From Stemphylium vesicarium (lineage: Eukaryota; Ascomycota; Dothideomycetes; Pleosporales; Pleosporaceae): DNA of 64,000 nt. How positions within the stretch are numbered: position 1 is the stretch's first letter; each line of letters begins with the position of its first letter. The position numbers and the translations under genes were made by a program. The DNA is taken from contig QXCR01000022.1 of the NCBI GenBank assembly GCA_004380135.1, positions 124,001-188,000 of the forward strand, written 5' to 3'. The notes beneath the pieces were generated by a model, which made no database searches, was not told the DNA's origin, and saw only the letters and a program-made list of their open reading frames with translations. This document shows, one piece after another, positions 11,484 to 22,260 of the stretch.

Positions 11484-13195
11484 ATGAGGTTCTCACTCGC
11501 TGCATTAGCTCTTCCCATCGCCGTTCAGGCCGCTCACTACTCCAAGGCAGAGTATGCATCCGGAGAAATTCATCAGAAGTTGATGAAATTGAAGACTGTA
11601 CGGCTCGCCTATCCTTCTCCTCAATTACTCCTAAGTCTGTTACTAACACCTAAGAAAGGATCAATGGGAGCATGATGCAGCCGAGGGTAAACAAGACTCA
11701 AGTCAATGGAAGTCTTGGAAGAGCTGGAAGAAGGGAGCATGGGGAGCTGGAAAGGACAAGCGTGTCCGTTGCAAGAAGGGTCTCGCGATAGTTGAGGAGG
11801 GCAACGCAAACCAGACCTTCCGATGTGACAACGTGAGTATGAACGAACCTCAGCTAGCTAGCATGATGCTGACGACATGCAGATGGACCTCTACGACTTC
11901 ATGAACCATGCCGACATGGGTGGTCCTGAAGGCCAAGGAAGCTCTTCCTGGGGCTGGACTGCTCGCAATGGACGCGAGTTTGGTATCGTAGGCCAGTTTT
12001 CTGGAGCTGCGTTCGTCGAGATCCTTAAGGATGGCCAGATCCAATACATGGGTCGCCTTCCGGCACAAAGCGTGGGTTCTCGATGGCGAGAAATCCGTGT
12101 CCTAAACGATTACGTTATTATCGGCAGTGAAGCTGTTGGCCACAACGTTCAGAGTAAGTCATTTCATCCGATATCCGAAACACGATCATTGCTCACAATG
12201 CTGTAGTTTTCGACATGAAGAAGCTCCTCGATGTTGACCCAAGCACCCCCAAGACATTCGACCCTCAGACGGACCTTGTTGGGTTGTTTGACGAATTGCC
12301 CATTGGCCGTACCCACAACGTAGTCGTTGACTGGGACAACGAATACATTCTGGCCGTTGGCGCACAGCCGCGCAACCAGACATGCCAGGCCGGTCTTCAG
12401 TACATCGACCTGAAGGACCCTAGCAAGCCAACTTCTCCAGGATGCGCCAGCCAGGATGGTTACGTCCATGACGCTCAATGCGTCACCTACAACGGGCCTG
12501 ACCGCAAGTTCCGTGGTCGCAACATCTGCATTGGCTACAACGAAGACACCATGACTGTGTACGACTCAACAATGAAGGACGGCAACCCTGCATCTGAAGT
12601 CCTATCTCGTCTCTCATACCCAGGTGCTACATACTGCCATCAGGGTTGGTGGACAGAGAGCAACTGGCACCAGTACGTTTTGCTTAACGACGAGCTCGAT
12701 GAGCAAGAAGCTGTGGGTCCAGCTGCGTCCGGTCGCCCAGTCACCCACATCATCGACCTTACCGACTTGCGCAACCCTAAAGCCACCGGAACATTCTACG
12801 CCACTGACAGCAAGGGTATTGACCACAACTTGTACATCGTTGATGGACTCGCCTATCAGAGCAACTACGGTGCTGGTGTCTGGGTACACGACGTTCGCTC
12901 CATCAGCAAAGACCCTACTGGCAAGCGTGTCTCTGTCGAGGGCTTCTTCGATATCTACCCTGAGGACGATTCTGTAGGCGGTATCGTGCAGTTTGTTGGT
13001 ACTTGGTCGCACTTCCTCTTCCCGTCCGGATACATCCTCATCAGTAAGTTTACCCGTACGAACAATAAGTGAAGCATACGCTAACATATCCTAGACACCA
13101 TTGAGCGCGGCGCATTCACCGTTAAGCTCGCTAGCGGTCGCGGAGCTAAGCGTGGTCCTGGCTTTGGCGGAAAGTCCAAGGGTAAGGGTAGATAA
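11484..13195 (+). CDS. Secreted choice-of-anchor-B / LVIVD-repeat protein
   Basis: Predicted extracellular beta-propeller protein of unknown activity. Exons 11484-11597, 11659-11832, 11883-12153, 12207-13043 and 13095-13195 join to 499 codons (498 aa). All four introns (61, 50, 53, 51 nt) have GT-AG borders. A signal peptide covers about residues 1-16 (MRFSLAALALPIAVQA). LVIVD-type blades are seen as GLQYIDLKDPSKP, THIIDLTDLRNPKATG and GVWVHDVRSISKDPTG. The motifs DGLAYQSNYGAGVWVHD and IYPEDDS...FVGTWSHFLFPSGYI...NTIERG are characteristic of the choice-of-anchor-B family. Two parts are odd for a secreted protein: a Trp/Lys-rich stretch near residues 55-75 and a Gly/Lys/Arg tail after the last blade (ending GFGGKSKGKGR). 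Ligand and catalytic function are unknown. Confidence 0.85.
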
Positions 13196-14723
13196 AGGTT
13201 TCGAAGGGCGCGATAGCACCGAAACAGTTATTACAAATAATACCTAATTGTTTTTCACTGCAAAAACCTGCATCTGTTGAGAAATGGGTTGCCTCAGGAA
13301 TGCACTTGCCCTGTGTCAACCCCCGGGTGCTCGGTCCAAACGCCATTCCGCGTTTGGTAAGACGCGTCGCGTGTGACGCGGAGGTCTGGAGATGCCCATC
13401 TTCTTCCTACTCCAGCAACCATCGCATCTTCTATTTGCCTCATCTCGTTGAAACTCATCTCCGCTAGCTCTGGCTTGCTTTATTTTATCACAAACTGCTC
13501 GTAATCAAGTCACCGGGCGTGGCACATAGCTGAAACGGTCTGTGCGTACAAGAGCGTGGGATGGGACGCAAGGGGCACTTGCTGCATATACAGTGTAACG
13601 GAGAGGGCCGCAGTAACTACCGGTTCTGAGCCTCTTTGGAGTGGGGGCAACTTCCAGTATCTGTGACAAAAAAAGAGAGTTCGTGGTGCGCTCACCGAAA
13701 TATCTCATTGGGGTCGCAGTCACTAGAAGCTCACCGGATGACCACTATGGCTTGCTGCAAGGTTATCTTAGTGCCCCAGCACGATCATCTGACAGAAACA
13801 GGCAGAAGGCTACGTGAAAAGTAAGGCGATCGCCTACCGTTCCGATTGGACTTCCTACTTTGCTGCAGGGTCCCGCGAACGTGGCGGCCCAGGTTGGATG
13901 CGCCCTCATCAGCCTGATGCCTGCAGTCAATACAGGGCAACGCCATTATAAATTCGAGGCTGATGAGAATCCAGGCGTCCATGCCAATGAGTGTGTCTGC
14001 ATATGTGCCACAATAATTTCTTGGGCGCTGCAGACATTGGATTCCACCGGGAGGCTATGTAACAAGGACCTAAATGACAGCCAGTGTCAGCTCATGGTAC
14101 AACACCGGAACCGGGCATTGGCTAAAGCTCAAATCAATGTACAATGCGCCATCCATACGCGTCGCCACGTTGGTAACACAAGTGGTAGTATTATACCGTA
14201 TGTACTACGACACTCCCTGGCCGTTCCAGCAAGAACATAAGAGGACGTATCACTACGGGACGAAAATCCCGGGCCTGCGGCAGTTTTTCACAGTAACACA
14301 GAAGTTGAAGGAATTGTCTTTATGGCGTTTAATCCATTGCACACACTAGTTCAAGAGGAAAACTATTGCTAACAACATATCGCCGCCCATTCACTGCTGT
14401 ACGAAAGTGACTGCAGCACACAAAGGAAAAAAGCGCTTTTTGGCTTGGCAACTCCAAATGGCACATGAACGAGAAGAGAGCTTTCCTCCCTTTTTCCAGA
14501 CCTGGATAAAATAACGCCCACGATAAGAAGTTGTCGACGAAGATAAAACCGAAGGAGAGAAACGTGCCGTCGAAAGCATGCGATTACATCCAACGCCGAG
14601 GGCAATGCAAATAATACATGAGAAAATACCATGCTTGACCCGTAAGAGTTTTCTGGCCAATTCGTGAAAAGAACGAGCATCATGCCTTCGTTGATCAGAC
14701 CGATACTAGGACACGAGAGTCTC
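13196..14723. other. Intergenic spacer between convergent genes
   Basis: It lies between the 3' ends of the plus-strand LVIVD gene and the minus-strand aldolase, so it holds both 3' untranslated regions. No gene is supported. Open frames at 13860-14240 and 14369-14893 show no motif, and the latter is largely antisense to the aldolase end. Confidence 0.4.
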
Positions 14724-15809
14724 TTATAAGGAGTTCTCGACCTTGACGAGTTCTTCAAACGAATCCCGCCACTTGTTGACTTCTTCTTTAGAAGGCCTGG
14801 GTAGAGGCTTACGAGCATACCCTCCGTAGCCGTAATGTGCCATGAGTCCAGCCTTGGTACCGATGATGCCGCCTTGGATGGCTGCCCAGTCACCTCTGGC
14901 CACTACAGCCTGGAGCTTGCGAGCTTCGGCAATGTGGCCGGCTTCAAATAACTCAATAAGTTTGACGCAGGTCTTAGGAGCAATGTTGGCCATGCCACCA
15001 ATGATACCAGATCCGCCTCCAATTAGGGTTTGGAGGGTAAAATCAACAGATCCGCCCATGCACATGAAGCCGGACCCCGGATCCGAGACTGTAGCCGCGC
15101 GAGTTGCTGATGCGATACGGTTCAATTTTCCAGTGTTACCGCAGGTCAGCTTGCAGCCAACGATGTTGGGATGCTGAGACAACTCGATAATGACATCAGA
15201 GTTCAGATCCAATCCAGAAACTGCGCCGGGGTAGTTGTAGATGAGGATGGGGATAGGTGAGGAGGTAGCTACATCGCGGAAGAAATCCTTCACCGTATCT
15301 TTCGAGAACAAGCCTTGATAATACGCCGGTGGAAGTACTAAGGCATAGTCTCCGCCAGCGGAGGCTGCCTCTTCGCAGAGTTCGATGCATTCCCGAGTTG
15401 ATTGGGCGCCACATCCGACTATCACAGGCATGAAGCCAAAGCCAGCTTCATCAAGGGCTTTGCGTGTGGTATTGGTGATGAGATCGCGCTCCTTGTGGGA
15501 CAGGTGAACAGCCTCGCCATTAGATCCTTGGGTGGTGATGCCAGCAACACCAGCTTTCGCTAGGCGTACGGCATGGCTGGCCACAGTCTCGACATCCACA
15601 TTATCCGAGGTTGGCTCGAAGAATGCTACGGTAGGGACATAGATGCCAGGAATCAGCGCTCGCCGAATGCCAACGTCGGCAGATTCCATTGAGCTGGTGT
15701 CGAAGTCGTTGTAGCGGTTCATATTGTAGACTGATTGGACAGGATGGTTGAAGCCAGAGTCTGGGGTGAAGCTATTGGCGGGAGAAGGTGCGTCGTTGTG
15801 TGGTGACAT
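14724..15809 (-). CDS. DapA/DHDPS-family class I aldolase
   Basis: TIM-barrel lyase of the dihydrodipicolinate synthase family, 361 aa, no intron. It shows GSNGEAVHLS (residues about 95-104), YNYPG with the proton-relay Tyr at 191, and GCKLTCGN with the Schiff-base Lys at 220. Fungi make lysine by the aminoadipate route, so this is unlikely to be a true DHDPS. The opening IYVPTVAFF and the core resemble fungal 2-keto-3-deoxy-L-galactonate aldolases (GaaC/LGA1-like, D-galacturonate catabolism), but a 4-hydroxy-2-oxoglutarate aldolase role is also possible. About 50 residues precede the barrel and look disordered (Asn, Ser, Pro). Internal starts exist at residues 30 and 41, so the true start may be later. 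No neighbouring galacturonate genes are present. Confidence 0.85.
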   Translation of the reverse strand: MSPHNDAPSPANSFTPDSGFNHPVQSVYNMNRYNDFDTSSMESADVGIRRALIPGIYVPTVAFFEPTSDNVDVETVASHAVRLAKAGVAGITTQGSNGEAVHLSHKERDLITNTTRKALDEAGFGFMPVIVGCGAQSTRECIELCEEAASAGGDYALVLPPAYYQGLFSKDTVKDFFRDVATSSPIPILIYNYPGAVSGLDLNSDVIIELSQHPNIVGCKLTCGNTGKLNRIASATRAATVSDPGSGFMCMGGSVDFTLQTLIGGGSGIIGGMANIAPKTCVKLIELFEAGHIAEARKLQAVVARGDWAAIQGGIIGTKAGLMAHYGYGGYARKPLPRPSKEEVNKWRDSFEELVKVENSL

Positions 15810-18800
15810 GATGAGATTTTTGAACGTGGAGGAATACTAGGCTTTTATGCTAACAAAAGCTTGCAGAGAGAAGCGGGACTTTTGACAAAGAATAAGCGGA
15901 GCGCTGGAACGACGAACGGAACGAATACGTCAATGGTTGATTGATGTTTGGTAACAGCCCCGAGGATAGTACAGGTACTTAAATATTTCAAACGCCGGAC
16001 ATGTCCTGCCACACTGGACACTGCAATGATGAGCGTGGGGGTCCAGCTGACGGCTTTCCTAGGGGTGCTAGTGACGGCAGGCAAAGCAAGGTGCGTGAAA
16101 GTGTTTCCGTAAGGGATGGACAGGCATTTCGGTGACGACCAAAGGGGCGGTGACTCCTGCAGCCTGTTCGAGGTGCTGCTCTGCACGTAGCCGATGCCAG
16201 GCACAGCTGTTTGCGCTTAGCTGGCGGGCTTGTGTGCACTCAATAAACGAAGCGCGTGTTACTGAATGGAGCAGCGTTTGTTTTTTCGCTCACGTTGCAG
16301 CAAGCTGACAGGGGGTAAGAGGCTATGAACATCGGATCTTGGCCGGAGGTGAAGTGCAAGGGGGAACGCCTTGTGACGATCTTTTGATTACCCTGGTCAA
16401 ACTCTGATAGGTCAATTCTCGCCACAGCTGGCACCATGCAAAGGGTTAGCGGACTCAAAGGAGCGTTGATGGATACCGTTCGGGGGTCTTAGTGTGGGGG
16501 TGGGGGAATCGTGGCAATCCGGCGTGAATGGATGCACCCAGTGCGCCGGCTTCTTTCACATCATCTGATTCCGCTCAGCAACCCCGGCCAGTCCGCTCTG
16601 CCCTTCGTGGTTCCAGTCGCTCTAGCCACCAGAGCTCGGCGACCACTTGGGACGTGCAGTAGAGCAATGCGAAGGGTAATACAAACGAAGGATTTCCGGC
16701 AATGATGCAGGACGTGGCAGAAGACAAGTAGCAGAATTCTGTCACAAGATCATGCAACATCAGCGCAGCAGCAGCAATCGATATTCGGCCGCTCCATTGT
16801 CCCCGAACCTGCCCAAAATAGCAGAAGCACCAGAGCAGTGCCTCACCATGAGAGAGCTTGCCGGGATGACGACGCTGATCGCTTATAGTATTTTCACCCC
16901 ACGCCCATTACTCTTGGTGGCGGCTCCTGGTCAAAGCTCCAAACTCTGAGGCTCTTCAACACGTTTCCACAGGAGCGATTACGACTGTGGACACGACGCT
17001 ATCTCATATGTACGAACCAGCCCCTACTCAGAAGGTCTTCCGAACTCTGTGCACCCGTCAAAGCCAATGACGAAATCCTACGCGGTTTTACAGTGTCGAT
17101 ACAGCCATGCATGAATGCTCGGGCAAGATGCCGAGCGCTTTTCGGCATCTACGGCAGCGAGCGAATCCATGGGCATGATTTGCATGGCACTTTTGCTACC
17201 GGATCTCAGGCTCAACTGCGAGAGGACAATTCCTGAGGCGCCTCTTCGCCGTACCTGATCCTCGGTGGACCGGTGTCTCATGACCCCCACGCAATGCCGT
17301 GGCAACTCGCTTACGCTGGACAACGGCACTCGACCACTCGACGACTATCCAACGTTCTCCGCGCGAACACCTTGACTTCCTCGTACCTCGAGCAGGCCTT
17401 GATGTTTCTAATCATCATCGCGGATCACACGTCGATCGGTCGCTCTCTGCTCTTGATGCACAAACCTTGCTGTCATCATTGATGGTGGCACGAGGATTGA
17501 GAGTTTTACCCGCTACCCTGCACGCCGTGTGCGGTTCTTACGTAGTGGTGTATGTGGGTCTCTTGACTCCATACTAGAACGCAGAACAAGTGTAATACTC
17601 TCCAGCTATACACAGCCTCGCTCGGAGCGCCAACCGAGCCTGAGCCTAGGCCGACGATGCAGCCATCAAGGACAACGCTATTACCCCACAATTTGGCGAT
17701 CCTGGAGAGTGGTTCCCCGCCTTCTTACCATGTTTGAACAGTGGCCACGCACTTTCAGGTTGCCGCTGTACCAGACCTCTGACTTGCATGATGCCCAGTC
17801 TTTCTCGCGGATCGGCTTTTCAGTCGTGTGCTGCCATTTCATGCATTGAGGCCCTGGAATATGCAAGTAATACTGGGGACGCCTGTCTTGGATAATGCCC
17901 AAGGACTGCGAAGGTTTAAGCCATCCACCAATCTTGCAGATAGCGCGTAAACTTGGTCCGAATCAAGCGGCCCTCGTGCCCTTGCGATAGCTTTCACCGG
18001 AGGAGCATTCCCTACCAACTAGGATGTTGCCAGCTACAAGCATCAGGGGATCAATTCGCAACGGTCATGCGTTAGCTGTGGCTGCTTTTTCGCTCTGCAA
18101 ACCGCTGCAGGACATGAAAAAAAAGATTGTCGAAATCGAGGGCTTCAAAAAATAATGTGAATGTGGTATCGGATTAGATTGCCACAAACGCCAACAGCAT
18201 ATAATACACCAGTGCATGCCGCGCCGGATATAGCGCTGATGAGGGGTGAGGGGTCATCTCACATCACGCGGGGCACATGCATTGCTCTGAAGCCAGACCA
18301 TCGCCGCGTCGCATTCCAATTGAAGAGCAAAACTATATGGTCTGGCCAAGCCAACGTGGCTCACCCATGAATCATGAAACATGCCCTTGACGCCCGTCAC
18401 GATGACATAGTCGAGAACAATTTGTCATCAGAAATTTAGAAACACAAAGTACCAGTGCAACACTTGAATATCAGCGCTCACGGCATCCTCAACGACAGAA
18501 GAGACTAAAGACGAGGTCCGAGGTGCGGTTACACATACCGTTGAACTCTGCCTAGCCTCGGTTAATGGCAACAGCCATAACTGGGTACGCTTGCTCCGAT
18601 GTTTGCTTTTGCCTGTCGTTCGTCGATCCCTCCATTACTCTTCGTGGGGGTCAACTGGCATTCAAACTCCACATTAGGAGGGGCTCAGCGAACAACGGCA
18701 GTTGTTGGCATAGCTTGTTCGCCACCGGATACCGTATGGCTTTCATGTGGTCCACAAGAGCCTCAACCGATCTGACCGAGGCCGATCGAGTGGAATGCTT

Positions 18801-21800
18801 TGTGAGGTCGCACGTACGCCTACCTATAACAGCTACCACCGTGGGATGCCAAGTCTATGCACACGCCCACAACTCAACCTCAGTCTCACATTCGGTTTCT
18901 TACCGTCTTGAATCGCCTTCTCAACGGTCTATCACTGGAACTAATCGGAGTGCTGAACGGTGTGTCCGGTTAGTTCAACAGCCGCCCCATCATCCCACGC
19001 TGGACGGCGACCCAGGTTCCACGAATTGAGTAACCCACAGTGTTCTAGCTACCGATGTACCTGTACATGCCGGGAACCTAGAAGCAAGAGCTGTCGATGA
19101 ATTACCCTCACAAATCTGTTGATCGACGTGTCCGAGTATGAAACACGCGCCTTTTGCGCCATTTACCACAGACGCCCAGAGTCGCGCGTGGGAGAGTAAG
19201 AGCATCGCAGGTGTCATTCCCATGCTATACGGTCACGAGTATCGCAAGAGTCGGTTGTTGAGCGGTCATGATAGGAGGACCAAGTTGTAATATTTCTCCA
19301 TGCCCAGAGGTTGAGACTTGACTCCGATGACGTGCATGCGGGCAAAGGGGCAGTGTTCGATGTGCGCTCAACTCCAGACCCTTCCACGCACGACGTTACT
19401 CTTCGCCGCAATCGCCGCAGCTTCGAAGTTCTCATCGGTGACGCCTCCACGCCTCGGTTCGGGTTCTGTGTCGAGAATGCGAGCCCAAGACTGCGCGGAT
19501 CTTCATTCGGCGAGCATATTGAGTCCGCGGACGCATGAGAGCTCAAACTGCTACGCCTACCGTAACCGCTGCTGAGCAACACCTGCGCAGACAGTAGAGA
19601 TCAACACTACGCCTCGCGCCAGAAAATAGATTTGGACCCTAGACAGAGTCATCTCGGGTCACATCATATAGCAATGTAAGCAGCTTCGCGTATGCAGCGT
19701 ATATCTGCATAGTGCGCTAAGTATAGCCTACCCCCATCACTTACGCTCAACACGTCGTATATTCTGACTACGTCAAAAATGATCAGCTTATACATCCGCG
19801 GCCACGGAAAAAAACTTGATTTTGCTACAACATTGCACCATTCATGCAAATTGCAAGAGTGTCTCTCCAAATCATGAGAGTGCTACTCGACTGACCTCGT
19901 GCGCAAAGAGCTTCGGAAGATGTGTAAGAAGCACCAATATGGGGGCGCAAAGTTAGGATGGCTTAGTGGGAGCTGGTAGCTTTTCGCTATTGTTTGGTAG
20001 ACGCAAAGTACCTGCGTCCTGCATGACTCGCGTTTGACCATCCTCATTCAGCAGCTCGATGCGAAGCCACAGATACCAAGAACCGTCTAGACGAAATTCG
20101 CGCACTCCTGCCGTCGGAAGCGACTTCACCCGACCTTCCCACCTCAACACCATATCTTCCCGAACCCTATAGACCAGGAAGGGGCGGAGTCTAGTCACAT
20201 GCCATCCGCCCCAACAACTGCCATTCCCATAGCCATAGTTCGGGAGTCGGTCCGAGCACCGTAGATGTTCCACCAATCCACATTCCACCAATACAATTGC
20301 ACCGGCTGCGCAGCCCGATTCTTGTTCGCAGTCGCAAATACGTCGCGCGCTTGGTCTGGCAGTCTTTTACCCAACAACCCCAGTTCCCTTTACGCAAATC
20401 GTGGGGTAGCACACCATCATATCGCGCATGTGCATTGCGTCTTGCGCCTTGTCCCCGTTGGGAAACACTTTCCCTTCTGAAGCGGCTGGGTATGGGGCTC
20501 CCGTCGTTCCTGCGGAGCTCTGAGGGCCTGGGAAAGTTGGTTAGGATGTTTCTCCGGTGCTCTCCGTCACTACATTATGATCTGGTTTGTAAACTTGCTA
20601 TGCCAATTTTGGGGTTTTGGTCACGTTCTCACACGGTTTCAACAGCATGCCTCAGAAAAGGTTCTCTACTTATCTGCAACTAGTCATCTTTTCCGCCTAA
20701 CCTTCCCATCCACATTCATGAGGCCTCTCGCACTGCGCTTCACTTGTTATCAGCTGATATGTCCTTCATTATCAAGTTCTATAAGTATTCTTCATGAAAC
20801 ATCCGTGCACTTCACAGTGCGACAAGAAGAGCAGCGCACTTTGATCTTCACTTTCGCTTCTCTTTCTTATCTTCTATAAAGTTCATAAATGGAAGAAAGG
20901 TCCCTCAGAAATATAGGTCCCGAACTGCCAACTCTTTACCAACTCTTACACGCATTTGTGTAGCTTTCTCGCTTGACACTTTGGACTTTCTCGTCGCGAT
21001 CACATGGACTGGAAATTAGGATTGCAGCTGGCACTTCAGAGTCGCACGGGTCCACGTACGAGAGACACGAAAGCTGGTGCGAGACAATGTAGTATTCTTA
21101 CCGACTTCAGCAGTCAAGGAAGCAAGCAACACTACTAGAGAAGGTTGTCGCGTAGACACTATGAGCACGTGATATCGCAGTTACATGACCGTCGCAGATC
21201 GAACATTCAGATATGGCCAAATGCGCGGCTTCTTGTGTATCCGGGCCTACGAATGCTATGATATCGCGGTACGGTCTATCTGAGCAAGCTAAATTCGAGG
21301 CCAAGGGCAAGGCAGCATGCATACAGTTGGCTTCCGCTTGACCTACTCCACATCGTGCACACCAGCTACACTCAGCGACGCGCTCACCGGGAGATTTTCA
21401 ATCCTGATCTATCCAGACTCCAGGAAATGATCTTTGCTGAACAAGCTTTTCTCTTTCAACGCGGAAAGACAATCCGCGTGCCAATCGCCAAACCCACCCG
21501 AACCGTGTCGAACCCTACCGGCGCGAAGGACGGGTAAAGAAAAGAGAGAAAAGAGGGTCACATCTAAACCCACCTACCTAACGACCGCATGTCAAAAATC
21601 GTCACAGCTGCGCTAGGAAGCTGGACCGAGTATCTCACGACAAAAGCCGTGGGATGTTGGCATATTTGCTTCGCTAGACCCTGCAACATCAAAAGCATGC
21701 GATGCGTGAACCGCACATCCGTTATCTAAGTTCCATGACCCGCAGTCAAATTGACTTTGTAAGCGGCACCCGGTCAGCGGGGATGCGGCCGCAGATGCGC

Positions 21801-22260
21801 AGAGTAGCCTGACAGACGACGTCAGCGCATGTAAGGGACATGCTCTATCCCTGGCTCTTTCTTGGTGTTCAATTACCTCATCGAGAATTGCCCAGATCCT
21901 TGTGTTTACGGCAAGTACCGTACGCGCTGAAGAACCGGTCACGCAACGCGTGGGTGTCTTGCCGAGATTACACCGTATGGGCTGTGCAGATCGTGTTTTC
22001 GGGAGTTCTGGCTAGTGGATACCGGATGCGTTGGAGTGATGTCGTCAGATGTTGCGTTGCTTGGTTACGGCCGGAAGGGACGAGGTGAAACGCGTAATGG
22101 GGATGTCACGTCGTCTTGAGATGATCAGAGTGGTCAATCACAGGGTAAATCTCCTTTACGAACAGGCTCGTATATGGTCCATTCGACGATTATCATACAA
22201 CAAGCAGTAAAACGCCTAGCCGTACCAGCAGGTACTCCGCTTCACAAAAACCACTCAAAC
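15810..22260. other. 6.4-kb gene-poor stretch
   Basis: No gene can be supported on either strand. Open frames are short, overlap one another on opposite strands and lack domains. By eye the base composition is balanced rather than AT-rich, so it does not look like a heavily RIP-mutated block. I see no terminal repeats, integrase or transposase motifs. One pair of adjoining minus-strand frames at about 19953-20377 has somewhat protein-like composition and is listed separately. The part next to 15809 carries the promoter of the DapA-family gene. Confidence 0.5.
19953..20377 (-). pseudogene. Possible coding remnant or unrecognised gene, two adjoining frames
   Basis: A frame from 20377 to 20195 encodes a Trp-rich segment with LYWWNVDWWNIYGARTDS and then meets TGA. 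A second frame, open through the same place and continuing to the TAA at 19953, encodes FLVYRVREDMVLRWEGRV and SWYLWLRIELLNEDGQ. Both have amphipathic, protein-like composition, unlike the surrounding noise. They could be one gene broken by a frameshift, two exons of a gene whose intron I cannot place, or chance. I recognise no family. Confidence 0.2.
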
